From: Algoriphagus algorifonticola | GTDB taxonomy: Bacteria > Bacteroidota > Bacteroidia > Cytophagales > Cyclobacteriaceae | NCBI RefSeq assembly: GCF_007655305.1 | Contig: NZ_VLOG01000058.1 | Span: 62,001 to 126,000, forward strand | Direction: 5' to 3' | Length of the DNA stretch: 64,000 nt | Shown: positions 57,063 through 64,000 of the stretch, in pieces | Position numbering within the stretch: the stretch's first letter is position 1 | How the letters are laid out: each line of letters begins with the position of its first letter | Position numbers and translations under genes: made by a program | Notes under the pieces: generated by a model | Told to the model about the DNA's origin: nothing | What the model saw: only the letters and a program-made list of their open reading frames with translations | The model's database searches: none

Positions 57063-59177
57063 ATGAGACACAAACTAGCTGCAATCTTCCTACTTACTTG
57101 GTGTTTTTCTTGCCAACCCGATGAGGTACAACAGATCGACTATACAAACTGGGCTCATTACGGAGGCCCTGCTGATGCTTCCCGCTACTCTTCGTTAGCC
57201 GAGATTACCAAAGACAATGTCTCCCAATTGGAGGTGGCCTGGATTTATCATACCGAGGATGCAGGTGAAAGATCCCAGATCCAGTGTCAGCCCATTGTCA
57301 TCAATGGGATTTTATACGGAACCACTCCCAAATTAAATGTCCTAGCCTTGGATGCAGCTACAGGCCAAGAGATCTGGAGATTCGATCCATTCACAGTTTT
57401 GGGAGGAGAAAACTCCTGGGCAGGCACTAACCGTGGTGTATCCTATTGGGAAAAAGGAGACGATAAAAGAATTCTTTTCGGTGCTGGAAATTGGTTGATG
57501 GCGGTGGATGCCTTGACTGGCACACCTAAGCTAGACTTTGGAGATGGAGGCAAAGTTGACCTCAGAAAAGGACTAGACACAGAGCGGGAAGATTTTTTGA
57601 TCGTGGCCAATGCTCCGGGGGTGATTTATGGGGATTTGATCATTTTAGGAATGCGCCTTTCAGAAGGACTTGATGCTGCACCGGGTCATATCAGGGCATA
57701 CAACGTTCAGACAGGAAAGCAAGAATGGATTTTTCACACCATCCCACATCAGGGTGAATATGGATATGAAACTTGGGATCCTGATTACATCTCCCAAATT
57801 GGGGGCGCAAATAATTGGGCAGGGATGACGGTGGATTACCATCGGGGAATTGTATTTGTACCAACAGGTTCTGCCACTTATGATTTTTGGGGTGGATTTA
57901 GAAAAGGAGACAACCTATTCTCCAACTCCCTAATCGCCCTCGATGCATCTACGGGAAAAAGACTCTGGCACTTTCAGGGAGTTCATCATGACATTTGGGA
58001 TAGAGATTTCCCCGCCAATCCCAACCTAATTCGCATCCAAAAAGATGGAAAATGGATTGATGCAGTAGCTCAAATTTCCAAGCAGGGCTATACCTACGTT
58101 TTTGAAAGAGATAATGGGAAGCCTGTTTGGCCAATTTCAGAGCTGCCCGTCACCCAATCTATTCTCCCCGGTGACTTCTCCTCTCCCACTCAGCCCATTC
58201 CGCAATTACCCAAACCATTTATGAAAATGGTTTTTGAAGAGCAGGATATATTAAGTCTCCGCCCGGAATGGGAGCAAGATATTCGAGCACAATTAAGCAA
58301 TACATTGTATGGTGACACTTGGCTACCACCTCACCCTGAAAAACCAATTGTGCTCTTTCCCGGAATGGATGGAGGAGCTGAATGGGGAGGTGCGGCTTTC
58401 GACCCGGAGACACAAATTCTTTATGTAAATGCCAATCAAATTCCTTGGATTATTGAGATGACTCCCAACTCCGGTTTCGAAAACGTCGGTAAAAACCTTT
58501 ATACCACTTATTGCGGGAATTGCCATGGACTGGACTTAAAGGGAAACCTTCCAAGCATTCCTGGATTGGTAGATCTGAAAAACAAATATAGTGCGGACTC
58601 TTTGTCAAAACTTCTGGAGAAAGGCCGGGGAGCAATGCCTGCATTTCAACATATTTCTTCCGAAAACAGAAAAATACTGGTAGACTTCCTTTTAGGTCAA
58701 GAAACCCAAAGTGATAAAAAAGAGCTTGAGTCTCAAAAAGCCAATTTAGAACCTCAGTATTATATGAAAGGCTATAAAAAGTTGCTTACAAAGGAAGGAC
58801 TTTATGGTTCTAATCCTCCTTGGGGATTACTTACAGCAATTGACATGAATAGTGGGCAGCACAAATGGCAGGTCACTTTGGGAGAAATCGACTCATTGAG
58901 CGCTCTGGGATTTGCTCCTACCGGCACCGAAAATTATGGTGGCCCAGTAGTGACTGCCGGAGGACTGCTTTTTATTGCAGCGACTAAAGATGAGAAAATC
59001 AGGGCTTTTGATAAGGAAAATGGCCAAATCCTTTGGGAGGCAAAACTTCCTGCATCAGGTCATGCAACTCCAGCTATTTATGAAAAAAACGGAAAGCAAT
59101 TTCTAGTCATAGCCTGTGGAGGAGGAAAAGGGACTAAGAGTGGCGATGCCTATGTGGCTTTCGCTTTACCTGACTGA
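57063..59177 (+). CDS. PQQ-dependent dehydrogenase with internal cytochrome c site
   Basis: Quinoprotein dehydrogenase of the glucose/quinate-type family, 704 residues from the ATG at 57063; a longer frame from 57015 would put a non-signal stretch first. It has a lipobox-like N-terminus (LLTWCFSCQ). Beta-propeller blades include the tryptophan-docking-like repeats ALDAATGQEIWRFDP and ALDASTGKRLWHFQG. A heme c site CGNCH (484-488) is inserted in the propeller, with a probable axial Met in KGRGAMPAF. Periplasmic oxidation of a sugar or alcohol, electrons passed via the heme, is inferred. Confidence 0.88.
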   Translation: MRHKLAAIFLLTWCFSCQPDEVQQIDYTNWAHYGGPADASRYSSLAEITKDNVSQLEVAWIYHTEDAGERSQIQCQPIVINGILYGTTPKLNVLALDAATGQEIWRFDPFTVLGGENSWAGTNRGVSYWEKGDDKRILFGAGNWLMAVDALTGTPKLDFGDGGKVDLRKGLDTEREDFLIVANAPGVIYGDLIILGMRLSEGLDAAPGHIRAYNVQTGKQEWIFHTIPHQGEYGYETWDPDYISQIGGANNWAGMTVDYHRGIVFVPTGSATYDFWGGFRKGDNLFSNSLIALDASTGKRLWHFQGVHHDIWDRDFPANPNLIRIQKDGKWIDAVAQISKQGYTYVFERDNGKPVWPISELPVTQSILPGDFSSPTQPIPQLPKPFMKMVFEEQDILSLRPEWEQDIRAQLSNTLYGDTWLPPHPEKPIVLFPGMDGGAEWGGAAFDPETQILYVNANQIPWIIEMTPNSGFENVGKNLYTTYCGNCHGLDLKGNLPSIPGLVDLKNKYSADSLSKLLEKGRGAMPAFQHISSENRKILVDFLLGQETQSDKKELESQKANLEPQYYMKGYKKLLTKEGLYGSNPPWGLLTAIDMNSGQHKWQVTLGEIDSLSALGFAPTGTENYGGPVVTAGGLLFIAATKDEKIRAFDKENGQILWEAKLPASGHATPAIYEKNGKQFLVIACGGGKGTKSGDAYVAFALPD

Positions 59178-59179
59178 GC

Positions 59180-59674
59180 CTATTCGTTGAAAAAAGGCTT
59201 CATCTCATTGTGAATGTTTTCACGAAGTTCTTTGAGTCGCAATGCATACTCAGCCAATTTAACTTCTTGCTCGGACTGAGGAATCCAAGACTTCACCGGC
59301 TTGGGATTTCCGTTTTCATCAACTGCTACAAAAATGATGATGCAGTGCGTTTTCTTTTCAAATACCTTATCAGAAAAATCTCTTGAATACACCTCCACCA
59401 TGATATGGATGCTGGTTTTCCCGGTATAAATCACCGCTGCATCCACTTTAATCACTTCACCAATATTAATAGGCTTATAAAAACGAATACCACCCACATA
59501 TACAGTCACACAATAACTTTCAGCCCAGGTTCTCGCACAGGTATAAGCAGCTTGATCGATCCATTTCATCACCACTCCACCATGCACCTTCCCTCCATAG
59601 TTGATGTCTGAAGGTTCACTGATAAATTGAAAAGAAGTCTTATGTAAGTTGGGGAGTTCGGCTATATTTTTCAT
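59180..59674 (-). CDS. Acyl-CoA thioesterase (hotdog fold)
   Basis: 164 residues, single hotdog domain of the YciA/ACOT type. The motif NYGGKVHGGVVMKWIDQAAY (about 25-45) has the catalytic-type Asp and the central helix. The C-terminal tail is helical. It hydrolyses acyl-CoA thioesters; the chain length is not readable from sequence. It is convergent with the PQQ gene, with 2 bp between stops. The ATG lies in repeat unit 3 (59669). Confidence 0.9.
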   Translation of the reverse strand: MKNIAELPNLHKTSFQFISEPSDINYGGKVHGGVVMKWIDQAAYTCARTWAESYCVTVYVGGIRFYKPINIGEVIKVDAAVIYTGKTSIHIMVEVYSRDFSDKVFEKKTHCIIIFVAVDENGNPKPVKSWIPQSEQEVKLAEYALRLKELRENIHNEMKPFFNE

Positions 59675-59801
59675 CTGTTTATAATTTATCTTTCAAAGGT
59701 CATATGGCATGCCCTACCCCGATTTATCGGGGCATCCCCCTCCCTATCCGCCGCGGCGGACGGGACAAGTTGTGTGAGATTTTTCCTCATGGGCATTTCA
59801 T
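59669..59801. repeat. Third unit of the gene-start repeat, with GC-rich palindromes
   Basis: Begins TTTCATCTGTTTATAATTT, as unit 2 at 48547, and matches it at 35 of 42 bases. It ends near 59801 with GTGTG...TCATG...ATTTCAT like the other units. Its middle carries the palindromes CCCCGATTTATCGGGG (59717-59732) and TCCGCCGCGGCGGA (59747-59760), strikingly GC-rich in this AT-rich genome. It overlaps the thioesterase start codon. Confidence 0.7.
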
Positions 59802-60008
59802 ATGAAAGAATAGTTTTGGTGAATTTGATTATCGAACGATATACAAAAATTTAGGTTCAAACTAATCAAGGCCAAGGCTTAAGATACAGGTTTTCTGCAG
59901 GAAAGTATAAATTCTGAAAAAAAGGGGTTTCATCCAGACCCGTTCCCATAAAATTCTTGTTATTTCAGCCAATTTCCCTATACCTTGAGAGATTGAAACT
60001 TGACAACT
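59802..60008. other. Gap upstream of the BNR-repeat gene
   Basis: AT-rich. A possible promoter is TTG at about 59958, 19 bp, then TATACCTTG, one base longer than the standard -7 form. Nothing else recognised. Confidence 0.3.
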
Positions 60009-63000
60009 ATGCTAAAAAAATCAATTCTAAGCATATTCCTTTTTTCACTTTCCATGTGGACAGTAGCTCAGGATATCCAACAAATATTGAATTCCTACCA
60101 ATTTAGAAATGTAGGCCCTCTTCGGGGAGGAAGAGTCACAGCTGTAGCAGGAGTGGCTTCAAAGCCTTCGGTATTTTACATGGGCGCTACTGGTGGCGGG
60201 GTTTGGAGAACAGATGATTATGGAATTAACTGGAAAAACATCTCTGACGGTTATTTCCCTACTCCTTCTATTGGAGCGATTGCGGTCTATCAGGCAAAAC
60301 CAGAAATCATTTATGTGGGAACTGGCTCGGATGGACTTAGATCCAATGTGATTGTAGGAAAAGGGGTTTATAAATCTACAGATGAAGGAAAAACCTGGTC
60401 ATTCATTGGGCTCAAAAATGCAGGACAAATCGGAGCAGTGGAGATTCATCCACAAAATCCGGATATTGTTTATGTAGCTGCAATCGGCCAGCCCTTTGGA
60501 AAGAATCCCGAACGAGGAGTATTCAAAACGCTAGATGGAGGAAAGAACTGGGAAAAGGTATTTTACCATTCAGACAGTGTGGGCGTATCAGATTTGGAAC
60601 TTGCTCCAGATGATCCAAACACCATCTATGCTGGAGCTTGGAGAGGGGAAAGAAAACCCTGGACTATCACATCAGGCTCCTCAGAAGGTGGCGTTTACAA
60701 ATCTACCGACGGAGGAAAAACTTGGAACAAACTAAAAAACGGACTTCCTACTGGATTGACTGGGAAAATTGACTTCGCTGTTTCCCCAGCTGATCCAAAT
60801 GTGGTTTATGCCAACATTGAAGCTTCAGATAATCAAGGAGGACTGTATCGATCAGAAAATAGAGGCGAGAGCTGGACTTTTGTTTCAGATAATCCAAATC
60901 TGACTAACAGACCCTTTTACTACACAAATATTTACGCCAATCCAAAGGATGCCAATACGGTTTACAATAACTCCCTAAGATTTTTGAGATCTTTTGACGG
61001 AGGTAAAACCTGGAAATCTCTTTCAACTCCTCATGGTGACAATCACGATATCTGGATCAATCCTAACGATACTACCATTTGGATTCAGGCCAATGATGGA
61101 GGTGCAAATATCACCCAAAATGGTGGCAAGAGTTGGTCAACCCAGTTCAATCAGCCAACCGCAGAACTCTATCAGGTGGAAGTGGATGATCAGTACCCTT
61201 ATTGGTTATATGCGGGACAACAGGATAATTACAGCACGATCGCTGTTCCAAGCAGACCACCATTAAGTGTTCAAGCAGGAAGTAATTCTTACATCATCAA
61301 TACAGGTGGGTGTGAAACTGGTCCAGCCGTACCCAAGCCTGGAAATCACAACATTGTTTATTCTAATTGTAAGGGGAGGTTTGGCGTATTTGATAAGAGA
61401 ACTGGCCAGGAGTTACAATACTATGTAGGGGCAAGCAATATTTATGGCCACAACCCGAAAGATCTTAAGTTTCGCTTTCAGCGAGTGGCCCCTATACATG
61501 TCTCTCCTCATAATCCAGATGTAGTTTATCACACTTCTCAATATGTACACAAGACTACTGATGACGGCAAAACTTGGGAAATCATTTCTCCTGACTTGAC
61601 TGCATTTGAAGCCGACAAGCAGGTGGTACCGGGCTCTCCTATCACCCGTGATGTCACAGGTGAAGAATATTACAGCACCATCTATGCGATTCGTGAGTCA
61701 CCAATCCAGGAAGGCCTGATTTGGGTGGGAGCCAATGACGGACCTGTACATGTCACAAGAGATGGAGGAAAAACTTGGAAAAATGTCACTCCAAATATGC
61801 CTCCAGGTGGCAGAGTGGATGCAGTAGAGCCATCTCCACATAACCCAGCCAAAGCTTATGTAGCAGTGCTGAGATATCAGCTGGACGACTATGCTCCATA
61901 CATTTACAAAACAGAGGATTATGGACAAACCTGGACTTTAATTTCTGATGGAAAAAATGGTATTCCAGCAGATTACCCTACACGGGTAGTTCGGGAAGAT
62001 CCGGATAAAAAAGGAGTCTTGTACGCCGGAACTGAATTTGGGCTATTTATCTCATTTGATGATGGAAAAAAATGGCATGCCTTCGAAAGCAATTTGCCTG
62101 TCACACCTATCACTGACATTAAGGTTCATCAAGGTGATTTGGTGATGTCGACTATGGGTAGAGGTTTCTGGATATTGGATAATTTGATCAGCCTCCGAAA
62201 CGTGCCGGAAATCGGCAGTAGGAAAGTTGTATTATTTGAAACTCGTCCTGCTGTCAGAAATCAACTTTCAGGTAGAAGGGAAACCAACGGTCCAGAGTAC
62301 CCAAGCTCGGGCGCTGAATTGGATTTTTTCCTAGCAGATAAAATCCAAGAGCTAAGACTGGAAATTTTGGATAAAAACAAAAAACTGGTTCGTGCTTTTG
62401 AGCCAACTATAAAAAAGGATTCTGTCGATACGGAAAGAAATATGAGCACTGAGTTTTCCAACCCTCCGGCTTCTCCTACCCTACCCAATCAAGCGGGGAT
62501 GAATCATTTCAAGTGGAATATGAGGCATTCTGGAGGTTGGGACAAGGATCCCAAAAGAGCTTATACCGGTAATGGACCTTTAGTGGCTACAGGCACTTAC
62601 ATAGCCAGATTAAAAGCTGGAGACGAGGTCTTTGAGCAAGAGTTTGAAGTAATACTAGACCCGAGAACCACCTTAGTTTCTGAAGAGGATGTGGCAGAAC
62701 AGGAAAAACTTACTTTGGAAATTCAGGCTTTCAGAGATGAAATTGCCCAATTGATTGATGCCATGGACCAGAAAAAGAAGCAGCTTGAAACTCAAATCTC
62801 TCAAGAAAAAGGCAATCGGCAGATCGAGATTCAAAAATCAAAGCTTCAGGAACTTTACAATCAAGTTGTCACTGAAGATGGCACCTACATGCAGCCTATG
62901 CTGAGAGATCAAGCCTCTTATCTTTATTCCATGCTGGGAAGCGCAGACCAGAAACCTGGAAAGGATGCTTATGATAGATTAGAGGAGTTGAAAAAACAGT

Positions 63001-63038
63001 TCCAAGAGGTAAAAAGTCAATTTGAATCCCTCAAGTAA
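60009..63038 (+). CDS. BNR/Asp-box repeat (sortilin/VPS10-like) exported protein
   Basis: 1009 residues from the ATG at 60009; a TTG three codons earlier is not needed. Signal peptide about 1-22. At least 11 Asp-box motifs of the form S/TxDxGxxW, such as STDEGKTWSFIG, STDGGKTWNKL and SFDGGKTWKSL, indicate beta-propellers. The C-terminal region is beta-sandwich-like, then a coiled coil (EEDVAEQEKLTLEIQAFRDE and on). It is an exported, probably surface or periplasmic, protein of unknown substrate. The fold resembles sialidases and VPS10 proteins, but no catalytic set was confirmed. Confidence 0.85.
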   Translation: MLKKSILSIFLFSLSMWTVAQDIQQILNSYQFRNVGPLRGGRVTAVAGVASKPSVFYMGATGGGVWRTDDYGINWKNISDGYFPTPSIGAIAVYQAKPEIIYVGTGSDGLRSNVIVGKGVYKSTDEGKTWSFIGLKNAGQIGAVEIHPQNPDIVYVAAIGQPFGKNPERGVFKTLDGGKNWEKVFYHSDSVGVSDLELAPDDPNTIYAGAWRGERKPWTITSGSSEGGVYKSTDGGKTWNKLKNGLPTGLTGKIDFAVSPADPNVVYANIEASDNQGGLYRSENRGESWTFVSDNPNLTNRPFYYTNIYANPKDANTVYNNSLRFLRSFDGGKTWKSLSTPHGDNHDIWINPNDTTIWIQANDGGANITQNGGKSWSTQFNQPTAELYQVEVDDQYPYWLYAGQQDNYSTIAVPSRPPLSVQAGSNSYIINTGGCETGPAVPKPGNHNIVYSNCKGRFGVFDKRTGQELQYYVGASNIYGHNPKDLKFRFQRVAPIHVSPHNPDVVYHTSQYVHKTTDDGKTWEIISPDLTAFEADKQVVPGSPITRDVTGEEYYSTIYAIRESPIQEGLIWVGANDGPVHVTRDGGKTWKNVTPNMPPGGRVDAVEPSPHNPAKAYVAVLRYQLDDYAPYIYKTEDYGQTWTLISDGKNGIPADYPTRVVREDPDKKGVLYAGTEFGLFISFDDGKKWHAFESNLPVTPITDIKVHQGDLVMSTMGRGFWILDNLISLRNVPEIGSRKVVLFETRPAVRNQLSGRRETNGPEYPSSGAELDFFLADKIQELRLEILDKNKKLVRAFEPTIKKDSVDTERNMSTEFSNPPASPTLPNQAGMNHFKWNMRHSGGWDKDPKRAYTGNGPLVATGTYIARLKAGDEVFEQEFEVILDPRTTLVSEEDVAEQEKLTLEIQAFRDEIAQLIDAMDQKKKQLETQISQEKGNRQIEIQKSKLQELYNQVVTEDGTYMQPMLRDQASYLYSMLGSADQKPGKDAYDRLEELKKQFQEVKSQFESLK

Positions 63039-63048
63039 AATTTCAAAC

Positions 63049-63189
63049 AGGCTGTCTCAAAAGTGAAGTTTGTCACATTGAGGGTCCCGACAATTGTAGG
63101 GGATCGAAATGTGCCCCAGATTGATAAAAATGGCCATTGAACCTACTCAATCTGATATACAAGCTATTTATGAGACAGCCTCATTTTTT
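63049..63189. repeat. Long inverted repeat with nested hairpin, between convergent genes
   Basis: AGGCTGTCTCA (63049-63059) and TGAGACAGCCT (63171-63181) are perfect 11-bp inverted arms about 110 bp apart. Between them CACATT/AATGTG (63074-63079, 63108-63113) and GGTCCC/GGGATC (63083-63088, 63100-63105, one G-U) form a nested hairpin. A T tract follows (63183-63189). It may be a small non-autonomous mobile element that also serves as terminator. Confidence 0.6.
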
Positions 63190-63200
63190 CAATAAAATTA

Positions 63201-63494
63201 CTATCCGCTATTTTTTCCCTCACTTTTCTTTAAAGCTTCCAGCTGGAGGCGGATGAGGGTCAGCTTTTCCAAAGTCTTTTGTCGGAGTTCTTTCAAAGCG
63301 ATATTCCCAAGGCCCAATTCCAAGGAACGCTCAATTTCTTTGTATACTAGATATTCTAAATCTTTGAGTCGTTTTTCCTGTAATTTTTCTTGCTGAAGAT
63401 ATTCGCGGAATAATAAATAATGAAGGAGAATCAAGCCTAAAAAAACACCCAGAAAAAGAATATATAAAGGATCAGTCGGCTTGGATAAAAACAT
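63201..63494 (-). CDS. Small membrane-anchored coiled-coil protein
   Basis: 97 residues; family not recognised. One N-terminal membrane helix (about 10-30, LYILFLGVFLGLILLHYLLF) is followed by a long charged coiled-coil (about 32-90, rich in Glu, Lys and Leu). It lies 90 bp downstream of the histidine kinase fragment on the same strand, so the two may share a transcript. Confidence 0.55.
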   Translation of the reverse strand: MFLSKPTDPLYILFLGVFLGLILLHYLLFREYLQQEKLQEKRLKDLEYLVYKEIERSLELGLGNIALKELRQKTLEKLTLIRLQLEALKKSEGKNSG

Positions 63495-63584
63495 TTTGCG
63501 AAACGATAAAAGGTTTTGGATTGGCTAAAAGTACCAGTATCGCTTTAGCTCTGAAATACGACAAATCGCCTATTTAAAGAGGAC

Positions 63585-64000
63585 TCAAGAAACTTCGGTC
63601 AGCTTTATTTTTGTACCAGACCCGAGAGAAGTATTGATTTCTAGGACTGCTCCCAATTCCTCTGCTCTTTTTCGGAGATTATATAAACCATTTCCTGCAA
63701 TGACTTTTTCAAGATCAAAACCCTTTCCATTATCTGAGACTTGAAGAGAAATCCCACCTTTATTCTTTTCCAACACTATTTTCACCTCACTGGCCTCGGA
63801 GTGTTTGATTGAATTTTGGATAGACTCCTGAATGATCCTGAGAATTTGAATGCTTTGAGAAGAAGGCATGGTATTTTCCAATGGGAAACTCTGGCCAATG
63901 TGAAACTCCATGCTTATTCCTGAAGACTCCACAGCTTTTTGAGTATAAGCCTGAACCCGATTACACAACTCCTGCCAGCTTATTTCCCCCGAGTTCATCG
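63585..64000 (-). CDS. Sensor histidine kinase, C-terminal part (cut by window edge)
   Basis: The last about 138 residues of a histidine kinase. The N-box region (ESIQNSIKHSEASEV), the G1 box DNGKGFD and the G2 box GNGLYNLRKRAEELGA show an HPK7/NarX-type ATP-binding domain of the HisKA_3 kind. The ATG near 63998 is almost certainly internal; the phosphoacceptor and sensor parts lie beyond the right edge. The response regulator is not visible. Confidence 0.85.
   Translation of the reverse strand, partial: MNSGEISWQELCNRVQAYTQKAVESSGISMEFHIGQSFPLENTMPSSQSIQILRIIQESIQNSIKHSEASEVKIVLEKNKGGISLQVSDNGKGFDLEKVIAGNGLYNLRKRAEELGAVLEINTSLGSGTKIKLTEVS

Overview
The window is chromosomal DNA from a member of the Bacteroidota, most likely Cytophagales and Cyclobacteriaceae-like. 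Supporting signs are a SusC/SusD outer-membrane uptake pair, many large lipoproteins, FG-GAP/UnbV proteins, BshA (bacillithiol synthesis), AT-rich intergenic DNA, promoters of the Bacteroidota form TTTG-N19-TAnnTTTG, and the gene order tRNA-Tyr, tRNA-Gly, tRNA-Thr, tuf, tRNA-Trp, secE, nusG, rplKAJL, rpoBC. The genus is inferred, not proven.

Layout. 1-10044 (minus strand) is the translation and transcription core operon, starting at a textbook promoter at 10014-10044 and running off the left edge inside rpoC. 10109-16049 holds an M1 aminopeptidase lipoprotein, an orphan biotin carrier protein, the pyrH-frr operon with a strong terminator, and a solitary DUF4143-type ATPase preceded by a 20-bp direct repeat. 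16050-16374 is a gene graveyard that includes a scrap of a DUF5686 gene; the intact DUF5686 gene follows.

19655-36082 is the most distinctive region: susC-susD closed by a terminator, three consecutive ~1,100-residue FG-GAP/UnbV lipoproteins with a small unknown lipoprotein threaded between the first two by overlapping reading frames, then a vanadium-haloperoxidase-like lipoprotein with its own perfect promoter. It reads as a surface uptake and processing island with unknown substrate.

36134-48461 is mostly housekeeping: a TIM-barrel isomerase, rnhA, marC, aroQ plus a class V aminotransferase, rlmN, a plug-only TonB-type protein followed by a small outer-membrane barrel, and a minus-strand operon (hypothetical membrane protein, mutL, two rhomboids). 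48455-48659 is a tandem repeat overlapping a gene start; a third unit lies at 59669-59801 upstream of a thioesterase gene.

48910-63998 carries a GH3/beta-lactamase fusion, an M24 peptidase lipoprotein, bshA, two fatty acid hydroxylase/sterol desaturase family proteins, a NAD-binding epimerase-like protein, a PQQ dehydrogenase with an internal heme c site, a thioesterase, a BNR-repeat (sortilin-like) protein, a small coiled-coil membrane protein and the C-terminal part of a histidine kinase cut by the right edge. No CRISPR array, prophage, transposase or toxin-antitoxin pair was seen.
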